Shown: piece by piece, positions 7,723 to 17,702 of the stretch
How positions within the stretch are numbered: position 1 is the stretch's first letter
Layout: every line of letters begins with the position of its first letter
Source of the DNA: Gammaproteobacteria bacterium
GTDB lineage: Bacteria > Pseudomonadota > Gammaproteobacteria > SZUA-229
DNA length: 48,613 bases
NCBI GenBank assembly: GCA_024277705.1
Contig: JAJRUQ010000119.1
Location: forward strand, 1 to 48,613
Direction: 5' to 3'
Position numbers and translations under genes: made by a program
The notes under the pieces: model-generated
Seen by the model: only the letters and a program-made list of their open reading frames with translations
Databases searched by the model: none
Told to the model about the DNA's origin: nothing

Positions 7723-8363
7723 CGCCAGCATCAAATGAGCATAAAGACAAACTTAAAGGACTCTATGCAATAACCGATGAACAGCTGATAGCGGAAGACA
7801 ATTTCGCCCGCAGTATTGAGCAGGCCTTACAGGGCGGCGCCAGAATCATTCAATATCGTGACAAATCTGCTGATCAGAGCAAAAGATTTCAGCAGGCAAC
7901 ATGCCTGCAAGCTCTGTGCAAACAATACCACGCAATCTGCATTATCAATGATGACATCGCGCTGGCGAAAGCAGTCAATGCTGACGGTGTTCATTTAGGA
8001 AAAGAGGATGTTTCGATCTCACAGGCCAGGGAAATCCTTGGTGCAAACAGCATCATTGGAATATCCTGTTACAACAAGCTGACTATTGCGCTTACCGCCG
8101 AAAATAATAATGCCAGTTATGTTGCCTTCGGAGCGATCTTTTCGTCACCCACTAAACCCGATGCAGTAAATGCCGGTACAAAATTAATTGCCCGCGCCAA
8201 AGCACAACTTTCCATACCGGTATGCGCCATTGGCGGCATTAGTGACAAAAATATACAACAGGTGATCCATCAGGGGGCAGACATGGCCGCCGTTATCAGC
8301 AGTTTATTCGCCAGTGAAAATATCAAACACATGGCCGGCATTCTGCAACAAAACTTTCACTAA
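7719..8363 (+). CDS. thiE: Thiamine-phosphate synthase ThiE
   Basis: Joins HMP-PP to the thiazole phosphate to make thiamine monophosphate in the cytoplasm. It is 214 aa with a TIM-barrel layout: LYAITD start strand, IIQYRDKS (pyrophosphate-binding Arg/Lys), INDDIALAKAVNADGVHLGKED (Mg and diphosphate site), GISCYN, AFGAIFSSPTK (phosphate contact), and VCAIGGISDKN near the C terminus. The start is a GTG within the thiD stop. Together with thiD it supplies the last steps before thiamine-P; thiC, thiG and thiL are not in the window. Confidence 0.95.
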   Translation: MTPASNEHKDKLKGLYAITDEQLIAEDNFARSIEQALQGGARIIQYRDKSADQSKRFQQATCLQALCKQYHAICIINDDIALAKAVNADGVHLGKEDVSISQAREILGANSIIGISCYNKLTIALTAENNNASYVAFGAIFSSPTKPDAVNAGTKLIARAKAQLSIPVCAIGGISDKNIQQVIHQGADMAAVISSLFASENIKHMAGILQQNFH

Positions 8364-8370
8364 ACCGGCT

Positions 8371-9906
8371 GTGCCTTCTGCTCCATCAGTAAAAACTATT
8401 GTTATCATCTGGCTGTGCTTAAGCACCGTCTTGTTCACTGCTGCTCAGGCAGAAGAAAACACACTGGCAGACGAACACGCCATCATTCCGGCAACACCAC
8501 CCTTGTTAACAGATGCTGAGCCAGTAGCGCTAAACACCGCCGAAACAGGCTCTGCTGGCAGCACCGGCAGCTCACCACCGGTACCACAGCCACCCTTGCT
8601 TACGCCACCTGCAAAAAAAACTTATGAGCCGCCACTTGAACAGACCACAGGCGTCAATCACAGCACGGAAGACGACAATATTGACACCAGCAGGCAACCG
8701 GTAGCGGACAGAACACCACAGCCACCACAGATCGATCCACGAGTTGAACCAAGCTATGGCCCCAGCACCTCTGAGGAGGTAAACGAACAGGAGTCAGAGC
8801 AGAAAACTGCGGCGGATAAACCCCATAAAACCACAGGCCACGATCAGGCATCAGACGATATTACAGCGCCGCTTACTGAAGAGTCCACTAAACAGACAAA
8901 CTGGCTGGATATTCGCCCGCAGCGCGTAAATGCAGACTGGTTACAACTGAGTTCAGGTGAATGGTTAAGGGGCCGGATCATCGTCATGCAGAATGACACT
9001 CTTGAATTTAGCAGCGATGAACTCAATAACCTGGAAATAAACTGGAAAAATGTTAAATACATCAAAAGTTCAGAGCCCTACAGCCTGCGATTTGACCATC
9101 GTGTAAATACTATCGGCGCCATCGAGATCACTCAGGATACCGTACACGTTATCACTGACTATGATGATCAGAGCTTTAACCGCAGCGAACTCATAAGCAT
9201 TGCTTCCGGCCATGAAACGGAAATAAGCAAATGGGTCAATAAAATAACCATCGGACTTAATATACGCCGGGGAAATACCAATCAAACCGATTTCAACTCT
9301 AAAATAAGCGCCAAGCGGCGCACCACCAACTCCAGGCTACTGTTTGATTATCTGGGCAACTTCACCGAAGTAGAAAGCACCAAAACCATAAACAATCATC
9401 GCTTGAATGCCTCTTATGACATTTTTATGACCCGTTACCTGTTTTTAACCCCGATAACGGCAGAATTTTTTCGTGACCCGTTTCAAAATATAGAACATCG
9501 AGCCAATATCGGTGTCGCAATTGGTTACACCGTTATCCATACAAATAAATCCGAGTGGTACCTGTCAGGCGGCCCGGCCTACCAGAAAACAAATTTTGTC
9601 AGCGTGTCTGCCGGGGAGCTATTAAAATATTCCACGTCCACGTTAATATTAAACACAAAATTTGACACTGAACTGAACAGTAAAGTAGATCTGGAAGGTA
9701 TTTACAGCGTAACCTTTGGTGATCAAAGGACAGGAGGATATACACATCATTCTATCCTGACGCTGGAAACTGAACTCACCCAGAAGTTTGACTTTGATGT
9801 CTCTGTTGTCTGGGAAAGGGTTAGAAATCCGGTACCCGACAAAGATCAAATCACACCACAAAAAGATGATTTCAGGATCCTTATCGGCCTGGGCTACGAT
9901 TTATAA
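8371..9906 (+). CDS. DUF481 outer-membrane beta-barrel protein with proline-rich N-terminal region
   Basis: About 511 aa. A hydrophobic signal sequence (IVIIWLCLSTVLFTAAQA) is followed by about 170 residues of low-complexity Pro/Thr/Glu-rich sequence, a central segment with a WLQLSSGEWLRGRIIVMQNDTL motif that resembles the small beta domain often preceding DUF481, and a C-terminal DUF481 barrel with alternating aromatic strands ending GLGYDL. The open frame reaches a GTG at 8314 inside thiE; I favour the GTG at 8371 because it places the signal sequence at the N terminus, but no strong ribosome site decides this. DUF481 proteins are outer-membrane proteins without an assigned function. It directly follows thiE. 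Confidence 0.75.
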   Translation: MPSAPSVKTIVIIWLCLSTVLFTAAQAEENTLADEHAIIPATPPLLTDAEPVALNTAETGSAGSTGSSPPVPQPPLLTPPAKKTYEPPLEQTTGVNHSTEDDNIDTSRQPVADRTPQPPQIDPRVEPSYGPSTSEEVNEQESEQKTAADKPHKTTGHDQASDDITAPLTEESTKQTNWLDIRPQRVNADWLQLSSGEWLRGRIIVMQNDTLEFSSDELNNLEINWKNVKYIKSSEPYSLRFDHRVNTIGAIEITQDTVHVITDYDDQSFNRSELISIASGHETEISKWVNKITIGLNIRRGNTNQTDFNSKISAKRRTTNSRLLFDYLGNFTEVESTKTINNHRLNASYDIFMTRYLFLTPITAEFFRDPFQNIEHRANIGVAIGYTVIHTNKSEWYLSGGPAYQKTNFVSVSAGELLKYSTSTLILNTKFDTELNSKVDLEGIYSVTFGDQRTGGYTHHSILTLETELTQKFDFDVSVVWERVRNPVPDKDQITPQKDDFRILIGLGYDL

Positions 9907-9912
9907 TAATCC

Positions 9913-10611
9913 TCATTTGCCAATGATATATCGCTCATCATCAAAAGTAAGCACCCAGTCAGGTTTATACACCACAAAAATACTGATCAACATACCAGTG
10001 ACAAACATTTCCGGAAACATAAACAGGGGTGTAAATACCAATGACTCGGAAAATAACGTAGCCTCAGGATAAGCGTTAACCAGACTTAAAACAATGATTG
10101 CGGAAAAACGGCTGAGCATAACGGCGATACCTGCACCAAAAAAAGCAACCACAAAAATATAGATAAAAAAATTGTCCGTTAAATATTTTTGCGACAATTT
10201 CAGGATGGCATAACTACTGAACACCGGGATGACAATGCTTAACAGAGCATTAATACCCAGCGCCAGAATATCATTATGCTGCAGCAACACCGAAGCAAGC
10301 AGAATAATGCTTAAACCGAACACCGCCAGCGGCCAGCCAAACATCAGGGTAAAGATGGTCGCCCCCAGATGATGAAAACCCAGGCCGGGCGAGATACCGG
10401 CTTTTATCCCCCACAGCAACAACAGTGTCACCATGGCACCAAAATAAACGTGCTGACTGGGCTTGTTAGCTAACAGCTTTTTGAATTCAATATTTTTGAG
10501 TACCAGCAGCAAGACACCGGCAAATATAATATTGGCTAACCACAATACCGGTAGCGGTATCAATGCCGCAGGAATATGCAGTCCGATCAGCCAGTTTGTA
10601 TCGATAGTCAT
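9913..10611 (-). CDS. CbiM-like energy-coupling-factor transporter permease, orphan
   Basis: A 232-residue multispanning membrane protein of the CbiM/energy-coupling factor permease-like family, which in complete systems takes up cobalt or nickel. Signatures are the N-terminal LIGLHIPAALIPLPVLW (conserved His), the HHLGATIFTLMFGWPLA block and several hydrophobic helices; CbiM proteins carry essential N-terminal and helix-borne His residues. No CbiN, CbiQ or CbiO partner is encoded here. Stand-alone CbiM-like proteins exist in gammaproteobacteria with no assigned function. The gene is convergent with the DUF481 gene, six bases away. Start is an ATG at 10611. Metal specificity is not decided. 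Confidence 0.75.
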   Translation of the reverse strand: MTIDTNWLIGLHIPAALIPLPVLWLANIIFAGVLLLVLKNIEFKKLLANKPSQHVYFGAMVTLLLLWGIKAGISPGLGFHHLGATIFTLMFGWPLAVFGLSIILLASVLLQHNDILALGINALLSIVIPVFSSYAILKLSQKYLTDNFFIYIFVVAFFGAGIAVMLSRFSAIIVLSLVNAYPEATLFSESLVFTPLFMFPEMFVTGMLISIFVVYKPDWVLTFDDERYIIGK

Positions 10612-10760
10612 TTAACCGTCCAACTTCAATTTGCCAGAGCCACTACTACAGAACAACATTATTCAACATACCGCCAGCACTACCTGCAAAAAGCATTTTG
10701 TATGAAACCGCAGCGAACAATGGTGTCAATACCTGCGGCAGGCGATATATTCACATGCAC

Positions 10761-10790
10761 AAAAAAGCCGACATAATAGCCGGCTTTTTT
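10761..10790 (-). terminator. Intrinsic terminator of fusA2
   Basis: AAAAAAGCCG pairs with CGGCTTTTTT across a ten-base loop. The A-tract and T-tract make it functional in either direction. It sits 19 bases beyond the fusA2 stop. Confidence 0.85.
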
Positions 10791-10808
10791 GAACAACACA
10801 AAACAGGC

Positions 10809-12899
10809 TTATTTGGCTGCTTCGCGCTCCTTCACTTCTTTAATCACATCTTCCGATACGTTCTTAGGTGCTGCCACATAATGCAGGAACTCCATGGAGA
10901 ACTGGCCACGTCCGGATGTCATGGTACGCAGTGTACCAATGTAACCAAACATTTCACTCAATGGACATTCGGCTTTAATGCGTACACCGGTTGGACCGGC
11001 TTCCTGTGATTTGATCATGCCACGACGGCGGTTCAGGTCACCGATTACATCACCAACGTGATCTTCCGGAGTGAACACATCCACCTTCATGATCGGCTCC
11101 ATCAGTTGAGGCCCGGCTTTAGGCATGGTCTGACGATAAGCGGCTTTTGCTGCCAGCTCGAACGCTACCGCAGAGGAATCCACTGCATGGAACTGACCGT
11201 CCATCAATGTCACTTTAAAGTCCAGACAGGGGAAACCTGCAAGCACACCGTGTTCCGCCATTCTCTCAAAACCTTTTTCAATCGCGGGCCAGAATTCACG
11301 TGGCACATTACCACCGGTTACTTTTGACTCAAACTCATAACCACTGCCCGGCTCGCCCGGCTCGATAACATAATCAATTTTACCAAACTGACCTGAACCA
11401 CCTGACTGCTTCTTGTGTGTATAGGAATCTTCTACACGCTGGGTGATCGTCTCACGATAAGCCACCTGCGGTTTACCGATTGTTGCATCGATACCGTGGG
11501 TACGCTTAAGAATATCAACCTTGATATCAAGGTGTAATTCACCCATCCCTTTAAGGATGGTTTCACCGGAATCTTCATCTGTTTCAACACGGAACGATGG
11601 ATCTTCTTTGATCATCTTACCCAGTGCAATACCCAGCTTCTCAGAAGCACCTTTATCATTGGGTGAAATAGAAATTGAAATAACCGGATCAGGGAACACC
11701 ATTGGCTCCAGTGTTGCAGGCTGTTTTTCATCACATAAAGTGTGACCGGTCTGTACATTCTTCATGCCGACAACCGCAATAATGTCCCCCGCCTGTGCAC
11801 CATCCAGCTCAATACGCTCATCAGCATGCATTTCAACCATACGGCCGATACGCTCGGTTTTACCGGTAAAAGTATTTAATACCGTCATACCTTTCTCCAG
11901 ACGACCGGAATAGATACGGATAAAGGTCAAAGCACCAAAGCGGTCATCCATAATTTTAAATGCCAGCGCACGCAATGGTTTGCCAGGATCAACAATGGCG
12001 TATTCGCCGGTTTCGTTACCTTCCAGATCAACTTCCGGCTGCGGTTTAACTTCGGTTGGATCGGGCAAATAATCAACTGCCGCATCCAGTACCAGTTGCA
12101 CACCTTTATCTTTAAATGCAGAGCCGCAATAAGTCGGGAAAAAGTCCATGGTTAAGGTACCCTTACGGATACATTTTTTAATTTCTTCCTTCGTCGGCTC
12201 TTCACCTTCGAGATAGCGCTCCATAACATCATCATCCTGCTCTACCGCAGTTTCAATCAGTTTTTCACGCCACTCTTCAATTTCATCAGCCATCTCGGCA
12301 GGTGGCTCTTCGATACGGTAAGCCGTGGTATCCTGTTCATTATCCCAGATCCATGCTTTGCGCGACAACAGGTCGACACAGCCTTTAAAATCATCTTCAA
12401 TGCCAATCGGCAGCACCATGACCAGTGGATTAGCGCCCAGAACATCTTCTACCTGCTTCACCACGCGGTAGAAATCTGCACCGATGCGATCCAGCTTGTT
12501 AACAAAAATAACACGGGAAACTTCTGACTCATTTGCATAACGCCAGTTGGTTTCTGATTGCGGCTCAACACCGCCAGAGCCACAAAATACGCCGATGCCT
12601 CCGTCCAGAACTTTTAATGAACGATACACTTCGATAGTGAAGTCAACGTGTCCCGGTGTGTCGATAATATTCAAACGATGACCGTTCCATTCACAGCTGG
12701 TGGCTGCAGACTGGATAGTAATACCACGCTCCTGTTCCTGCTCCATGAAATCGGTAGTTGCTTCACCGTCATGCACCTCACCGGTTTTATGGATCTTGCC
12801 GGTCAATTTCAGAATACGTTCTGTGGTTGTTGTTTTACCGGCGTCCACATGGGCGAAAATACCGATATTTCTATATTTACTTAAGTCTACGTCTGCCAT
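10809..12899 (-). CDS. fusA2: Elongation factor G, EF-G2 (FusA2) type
   Basis: A 696-residue translational GTPase. Domain I carries [15 protein letters not shown] (G1), GITIQSA (G2), DTPGHVD (G3) and NKLD (G4). Domains II-V follow, with the GMGELHLDI segment and the C-terminal [10 protein letters not shown]. The start [13 protein letters not shown] and the long stretch [27 protein letters not shown] match the EF-G2 paralogue known in Vibrio and Shewanella, not the str-operon EF-G. Consistent with that, no rpsL, rpsG or tuf gene is nearby. I chose the ATG at 12899; the frame runs 17 codons upstream without conserved sequence. EF-G canonically drives translocation and recycling; the particular role of EF-G2 is less clear. 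Confidence 0.92.
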   Translation of the reverse strand: MADVDLSKYRNIGIFAHVDAGKTTTTERILKLTGKIHKTGEVHDGEATTDFMEQEQERGITIQSAATSCEWNGHRLNIIDTPGHVDFTIEVYRSLKVLDGGIGVFCGSGGVEPQSETNWRYANESEVSRVIFVNKLDRIGADFYRVVKQVEDVLGANPLVMVLPIGIEDDFKGCVDLLSRKAWIWDNEQDTTAYRIEEPPAEMADEIEEWREKLIETAVEQDDDVMERYLEGEEPTKEEIKKCIRKGTLTMDFFPTYCGSAFKDKGVQLVLDAAVDYLPDPTEVKPQPEVDLEGNETGEYAIVDPGKPLRALAFKIMDDRFGALTFIRIYSGRLEKGMTVLNTFTGKTERIGRMVEMHADERIELDGAQAGDIIAVVGMKNVQTGHTLCDEKQPATLEPMVFPDPVISISISPNDKGASEKLGIALGKMIKEDPSFRVETDEDSGETILKGMGELHLDIKVDILKRTHGIDATIGKPQVAYRETITQRVEDSYTHKKQSGGSGQFGKIDYVIEPGEPGSGYEFESKVTGGNVPREFWPAIEKGFERMAEHGVLAGFPCLDFKVTLMDGQFHAVDSSAVAFELAAKAAYRQTMPKAGPQLMEPIMKVDVFTPEDHVGDVIGDLNRRRGMIKSQEAGPTGVRIKAECPLSEMFGYIGTLRTMTSGRGQFSMEFLHYVAAPKNVSEDVIKEVKEREAAK

Positions 12900-13225
12900 G
12901 GCTCTACTACCTTGCGTGTATTTATGTACGTTTGTATAAAAAATTGTCAATCCCTTACAAGCGACAAAGCCGGTGAAAAACCACCAGCTTTACGACAGTA
13001 CAAAATCAGGATTAATTTAGCCGGCGAATTATACAGCAAAGCGGGTCATAATTGTTGACAAAAACACAAATTTACCTGATTTTCATAAACTCTTGATTTT
13101 ATTATCATCCTGACATTAAATTTTGCACAGCTTAAGACACAAAAGTTGACTGCTAATTGCACTCAGCAAACAAATAACGCAAGATAGACAGTCTATAAAC
13201 AAAGGTTTTACAGAAAGGTCCAGCA
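12900..13225. promoter_or_regulatory. Divergent spacer with probable fusA2 promoter
   Basis: This 326-bp spacer separates fusA2 from the exported operon. A perfect minus-strand TATAAT lies at 13033-13028, about 130 bases upstream of the fusA2 ATG; its -35 is weak. On the plus strand TTGATT and TTAAAT, 17 bp apart around 13.1 kb, are a weak candidate for the exported operon. No RNA gene or other coding sequence was seen. Confidence 0.45.
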
Positions 13226-14032
13226 ATGAAGTTTTTAAAAGCACTGTTTTTTCTTGCTCTATCGTCCGCTTTTATCATTACCCCAGCCGGGGCAGGCGAG
13301 CTTCTGAATAATATTCAAAAATCGGGAGAAATAAAAGTAGGCGTTTCCATCATGCCGCCCTGGGTCATGGAAAATAAAAAAGGCGAATTAATCGGTTTTG
13401 AAATTGATATTGCCAAACAGCTGGCAAAAGATATCGGCGTCAAAGTAATATTTAAACAATATCAATGGAAACAGCTGATAAACGCACTGGTGAAAGGTGA
13501 CATAGACATTATTGCCTCCGGACTCTCAATTACCCCGAAACGCGCCCTGACAATAAATTATTCCAATCCGTACTCAAGCTCGGGATACCGACTGGTAACC
13601 AATTTAAATCTGACCAAAGACTTTGACAGCATCAAAGACCTGAACAATGAAAAGATTTATATCACCGCGGTAAAGGGCACAGTATCAGCAACACTTGCAG
13701 CTAAAATTTTTCCTAAAGCCACGCTGGATTTACGCAAAACAGAAAAAGAGGCCAGCGCTGCCGTTATCAATGGCGTGGTTCATGCCTTTATAGCTCCCTC
13801 TCCCATCCCGGAATTTATTTCGCTAAAACACTCAAGCGAAGTCGACCTGCCATTAAAAAATCCGTTATTAACAACAAAAGAGGCTTTTGCTGTTCGCAAA
13901 GGCAATCAGGAAATGTTGAATTTTTTAAATTCATGGATCATTGCTCACAATGCCCACGACTGGATAGAGAGCTCACATGAATACTGGTTTAACAGTATGA
14001 AATGGCAACGACAGGTTGCGGATGTACACTAA
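13226..14032 (+). CDS. Extracellular solute-binding protein, family 3, without a cognate permease
   Basis: A 268-residue periplasmic protein with a signal sequence (residues 1 to about 23, ending TPAGAG). The mature part follows the type-3 (amino-acid binding) fold: EIKVGVSIMPPWVMENKKGELIGFEIDIAKQLA, then DIIASGLSITPKRA, the NYSNPYSSSGYRLV hinge and an AVRKGN block. No ABC permease or ATPase gene is adjacent; instead it heads a set of exported proteins whose next start overlaps its stop (TAATG). It may be a sensor or scavenging protein within that set. The ligand is unknown. The ATG at 13226 has a GAAAGG-type ribosome site. Confidence 0.85.
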   Translation: MKFLKALFFLALSSAFIITPAGAGELLNNIQKSGEIKVGVSIMPPWVMENKKGELIGFEIDIAKQLAKDIGVKVIFKQYQWKQLINALVKGDIDIIASGLSITPKRALTINYSNPYSSSGYRLVTNLNLTKDFDSIKDLNNEKIYITAVKGTVSATLAAKIFPKATLDLRKTEKEASAAVINGVVHAFIAPSPIPEFISLKHSSEVDLPLKNPLLTTKEAFAVRKGNQEMLNFLNSWIIAHNAHDWIESSHEYWFNSMKWQRQVADVH

Positions 14033-14406
14033 TGCCCGAATATTTACAGAAAAATCTGTTTTCGACCGCTACTGGAACAGCGCGAATTAACCGCTTTTTT
14101 CTGTTGTTTTTATTCAGCGCAGCCACCCTTGCCGCTAACAATGGCATCACTCATTTACCGGAAACCTATCGCACTCCCCTGTCTGATATGGTTTACGACG
14201 AACATCACGACTGGCGCGTTGAACCCGGTGAAAAAAACCCCTGGCGCGAAATGGAAGAAGATCTGTTAATCAAGCCAAGAATCAAAGTTGAGCTTTTCCC
14301 GGAATACACCCCTGACAGCTCAGGCAACCCTGTTTCCAACAGCCTGTTTCAGAATGAATATGAAGTAGAAAAACCCGCTACAAGTATTTTCAAGTATACT
14401 TTTTAA
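14032..14406 (+). CDS. Small exported protein of unknown function
   Basis: 124 aa. I do not recognise a family. A hydrophobic stretch at residues about 21-33 (FFLLFLFSAATLAA) looks like a signal sequence or single anchor, followed by a polar, acidic region with WRVEP...NPWREMEEDLL and KVELFPEY motifs. The ATG at 14032 overlaps the preceding TAA, and its own TAA overlaps the next ATG in the same TAATG manner, so it is certainly part of the operon. The frame extends ten codons upstream within the solute-binding protein, but coupling favours the chosen start. Confidence 0.75.
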   Translation: MPEYLQKNLFSTATGTARINRFFLLFLFSAATLAANNGITHLPETYRTPLSDMVYDEHHDWRVEPGEKNPWREMEEDLLIKPRIKVELFPEYTPDSSGNPVSNSLFQNEYEVEKPATSIFKYTF

Positions 14407-15008
14407 TGACCATGCCACATAAACCAGCCATCATGAAATACAACCCTGCTTTTCTATTCATTTTTTTCAACTCAATCTTTCTCAGCACCGGCCTGAATGC
14501 CCAGGTCAGCGAAAGCATTGAATACAAGTACTACCAGATTTCACCTCGTTCAGTATATGAAATAAAACCGGAACTTATGCATCGCTCACCGATTCGCGCA
14601 GGCGGCGGCTCCTTTAACGGACATACCGACTGGTTCATTGACTGGCGTTACCAGCTGTCACAAACCCCTTATGGCTGTCAGGTTCACGGTATACAAACCA
14701 AAGTGCATGTTATCCATACTCTACCAGCGCTCAGTGACCATGTTAGCGATCAACAAACCATCGATGTTTTTACTAAATTCAGCGCCGCACTGACACAGCA
14801 TGAAAAAAATCATGGCAACAACGGACTCACTGCCGCCAGAGAAATGGACAAGGCTTTTAATGCCATTCCGCCACAGCAAAGCTGTCGCAAGCTGGCAGCA
14901 ATAATCGACAGTATTGGCAACAGCACTGTACAAAAATACATACAGGCTGATGATGACTATGACCGTATAACCGGCAACGGCAGTACCGAAGGTGCGGTTA
15001 TTTATTAA
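14406..15008 (+). CDS. DUF922 family exported protein, predicted Zn-dependent protease
   Basis: 200 aa, with a signal sequence (about residues 12-32, ending GLNAQ). Pattern of DUF922: YKYYQISP, ELMHRSPI, a tryptophan-rich FNGHTDWFIDWRY segment, two cysteines, and a metalloprotease-like HEKNH (HEXXH, residues 132-136) followed by GNNGLTAAREMDKAF. DUF922 members are annotated as predicted secreted Zn-dependent proteases on the basis of this motif, without a demonstrated substrate. It lies between the unknown small protein and a barrel, and its start is coupled to the preceding stop. Alternative ATGs at codons 3 and 10 would also keep the signal sequence. Confidence 0.8.
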   Translation: MTMPHKPAIMKYNPAFLFIFFNSIFLSTGLNAQVSESIEYKYYQISPRSVYEIKPELMHRSPIRAGGGSFNGHTDWFIDWRYQLSQTPYGCQVHGIQTKVHVIHTLPALSDHVSDQQTIDVFTKFSAALTQHEKNHGNNGLTAAREMDKAFNAIPPQQSCRKLAAIIDSIGNSTVQKYIQADDDYDRITGNGSTEGAVIY

Positions 15009-15041
15009 GACAGTATTACCACGGCCAACGACTGCGACCCC

Positions 15042-15653
15042 ATGTTAAACCATTGCTTTCTCCACTATTTTTTATGCATACTATTATTTCTCGCCGCCAC
15101 GGATGCCTGTTCAAAGAATATCAGCTTTAATTATGCAGAAGGTAACTTTGTCTCAAGCACCATCAACCTGAGAGCTTCACCAAAAGAACTCGAAGGCAAT
15201 GGTATCGGTTTTAATTTATCACTCAGCTTTCATCCCCGCTATGCCATCACGGCCTCTGTACTGGCAACGACATTTAACAATTTTCAACACATTCCGGTTG
15301 ACACCATTAAGACTACCGACCTGGGCGTGACCGCACACACTTCCATCGCTGAGCGCAGCGAAGTATTTGGCAATATATCGCTACTCAGGGCCGAAATTAC
15401 CTCTGACAATGGTACTGCTTCCGGCAATGACAACGACATTGGTTATCAACTAAAAGCCGGTTTACGCCATTTTATCAGCGAGTCCCTTGAACTGGAGACA
15501 GGTATCACACATTTTTATATCTTTAATTATCCTGACAATACGCTAAACCTTGAAATGCGCTACTACACAGACGGTCACTTTTCCCTCGGTATAGCGTATG
15601 CTGCAGGAGGGCATAAAGATTCACTGTCGGTGAACGGACGCATGAGCTTTTAA
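15042..15653 (+). CDS. Small outer-membrane beta-barrel protein
   Basis: 203 aa with a signal sequence (about residues 7-22). The rest alternates hydrophobic and polar residues in about eight strands (for example GIGFNLSLSFHPRYAITASVLATT, IGYQLKAGLRHFI, FSLGIAYAAGG) and ends in a phenylalanine (GRMSF), the BAM recognition residue typical of outer-membrane barrels. A Cys near the end of the signal region does not fit a canonical lipobox. No family was recognised. It is last in the exported operon, 33 bases after DUF922, and is followed by a strong terminator. Confidence 0.75.
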   Translation: MLNHCFLHYFLCILLFLAATDACSKNISFNYAEGNFVSSTINLRASPKELEGNGIGFNLSLSFHPRYAITASVLATTFNNFQHIPVDTIKTTDLGVTAHTSIAERSEVFGNISLLRAEITSDNGTASGNDNDIGYQLKAGLRHFISESLELETGITHFYIFNYPDNTLNLEMRYYTDGHFSLGIAYAAGGHKDSLSVNGRMSF

Positions 15654-15717
15654 ACCACCGGACTGACACAGCGGCCTTTAATTTTTTCCGGTCCCACTTA
15701 TAAAACATTCAGACATC

Positions 15718-15744
15718 AAAAAAGCCGGCATTACCGGCTTTTTT
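15718..15744. terminator. Bidirectional intrinsic terminator between the exported operon and bipA
   Basis: Perfect 11-bp stem (AAAAAAGCCGG with CCGGCTTTTTT) with a five-base loop. It lies 65 bases after the barrel gene and 28 bases beyond the end of bipA, so it can serve both convergent transcripts. Confidence 0.9.
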
Positions 15745-15771
15745 GACTATCTCAACAAATACACGCCAAGC

Positions 15772-17592
15772 CTACTTTTTTGACTTACCGCGACCCGCAC
15801 TCTTGCGCTCATTTTCCTTCAACAGTTTTTTACGGATACGAATATTTTCCGGTGTCACTTCAACCAGCTCATCATCATCGATAAATTCCAGCGCCTGCTC
15901 CAGTGTGTATTGAATGTGTGGCGACAGCGTCAATGCGTCATCGGTACCGGAAGCACGCACATTCGTCAGCGGTTTCGGTTTAATCGGGTTAACCACCAGA
16001 TCATTATCGCGTGAATGAATACCGACAATCTGGCCTTCATAAACTTCATCATTATTACCCACCAGCAACTTACCACGCTCCTGCAACGGACACAGCGAAT
16101 AAGCCACGGCTTTACCGCGCGCATTGGAAATCAGCACCCCGTTAGCGCGCTGACCGATACCATCGGATACAATCGGACCATAATGGTCAAACACACTGTA
16201 CAGCAAGCCGGTACCGCGTGTCATCGACAGGTATTCTGTCCTGAAACCGATCAAACCACGTGCCGGAATAATAAAGTCCAGCCGCACCCGGCCTTTGCCG
16301 TCCTGCACCATGTCTTTTAATTCTGCCTTACGCATGCCTAACGCTTCCATGACGGCGCCCTGATGCTCTACTTCGATATCAGCGGTCAATTCTTCATAGG
16401 GCTCCAGCTTGATGCCGTTTTCTTCGTGAATAATCACTTCCGGGCGCCCCACGGCCAGCTCAAAGTTTTCGCGGCGCATGGTTTCAATCAATACCGAAAG
16501 GTGCAGCTCACCCCGGCCGGATACTTTATATTTATCACCATCAACCTGCTCAACGCGCAAGGCAACATTATGCTTCAGCTCCTGCTGCAGACGATCCCAG
16601 ATATTACGACTGGTCACATATTTGCCTTCCTGACCGGAAAACGGTGAGGAATTTGCCTGGAACGTCATACTGATGGTCGGCTCATCAACCGTCATCGGCG
16701 GCAATGCTTCAACATTATTCGGGTCACAGATGGTATCAGAAATAGATAAAGGATCGATACCGGTAATAGCCACAATATCACCCGCCTGTGCTTCTTCCTG
16801 CTCAACGCGCTCCAGTCCATGAAAACCTAATACCTGACCGATACGGCCATTGCGTTCAGTACCATCATCACCGATGATTTTTACCGCCATATTGGTTTTG
16901 ACTTTGCCACGGCTGATACGACCGATACCGATAATACCGACATAGCTGTTGTAATCAAGGGTTGAAATCTGTAACTGGAACGGTCCATCGATATTGACAT
17001 CCGGGGCATGAACATGTTCGATAATCGCTTCAAATAACGGCGTCATATCGCCGTCGGTAATATCGGAATCATTCCCTGCATAACCATTAATCGCCGAGGC
17101 ATAGATCACAGGGAAGTCCAGCTGCTCATCGGTAGCACCTAACTTATCAAACAGATCAAAGGTTAAATCCAGTGCCCGATCCGGGTTGGCACCGTCGCGG
17201 TCAATCTTGTTAATTACCACAATAGGCTTGAACCCCATAGCAAAGGCTTTCTGGGTCACAAAACGGGTCTGCGGCATCGGGCCATCTACGGCATCAACCA
17301 GTAACAATACTGAATCGACCATGGAAAGCACACGTTCCACTTCACCACCGAAGTCCGCGTGTCCCGGTGTATCAACGATATTAATGTGATAGTCATTCCA
17401 TTCAATCGCAGTATTTTTTGAGGTAATGGTAATACCGCGTTCTTTTTCCTGGTCATTAGAGTCCATGATGCGCTCACCGGGCGCTTTGCGCTCATCCAGT
17501 GTGCCGGATTGTTCAAGCAGTTTATCAACCAGTGTAGTCTTGCCGTGGTCGACATGGGCAATGATAGCGATGGTACGGATTTTAATACTCAC
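15772..17592 (-). CDS. typA: Ribosome-associated GTPase BipA/TypA
   Basis: 606 aa, the standard length. BipA is a translational GTPase that acts in 50S assembly and stress or low-temperature growth. G motifs: [15 protein letters not shown] (G1), GITITSK (G2), [14 protein letters not shown] (G3), NKIDRDGA (G4). The BipA-specific C-terminal region is present: [32 protein letters not shown], and a Lys-rich end. The start is a GTG at 17592; no ATG gives the conserved N terminus. A perfect -10 TATAAT lies just upstream. It shares the strand and close spacing with the two upstream genes. Confidence 0.97.
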   Translation of the reverse strand: MSIKIRTIAIIAHVDHGKTTLVDKLLEQSGTLDERKAPGERIMDSNDQEKERGITITSKNTAIEWNDYHINIVDTPGHADFGGEVERVLSMVDSVLLLVDAVDGPMPQTRFVTQKAFAMGFKPIVVINKIDRDGANPDRALDLTFDLFDKLGATDEQLDFPVIYASAINGYAGNDSDITDGDMTPLFEAIIEHVHAPDVNIDGPFQLQISTLDYNSYVGIIGIGRISRGKVKTNMAVKIIGDDGTERNGRIGQVLGFHGLERVEQEEAQAGDIVAITGIDPLSISDTICDPNNVEALPPMTVDEPTISMTFQANSSPFSGQEGKYVTSRNIWDRLQQELKHNVALRVEQVDGDKYKVSGRGELHLSVLIETMRRENFELAVGRPEVIIHEENGIKLEPYEELTADIEVEHQGAVMEALGMRKAELKDMVQDGKGRVRLDFIIPARGLIGFRTEYLSMTRGTGLLYSVFDHYGPIVSDGIGQRANGVLISNARGKAVAYSLCPLQERGKLLVGNNDEVYEGQIVGIHSRDNDLVVNPIKPKPLTNVRASGTDDALTLSPHIQYTLEQALEFIDDDELVEVTPENIRIRKKLLKENERKSAGRGKSKK

Positions 17593-17630
17593 GATGGTTC
17601 TGCTTCTCTAATAGGGAAAAATGGGCGCAC

Positions 17631-17636
17631 ATTATA
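17631..17636 (-). promoter_or_regulatory. Probable -10 element of typA
   Basis: Minus-strand TATAAT, 38 bases upstream of the typA GTG, giving an expected leader of about 30 bases. The -35 region is not a good match. Confidence 0.5.
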
Positions 17637-17702
17637 GGCGTTTATTGGAAAATAAACTGTATTAATTAAGGGCTATACGAAAAAAAAACGGAAAAGCAGC
17701 TT

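Noticed and set aside
14002-14031. Ten extra codons before the small exported protein
   Set aside because: They lie within the solute-binding protein gene, and the TAATG overlap at 14030-14034 favours the later ATG.
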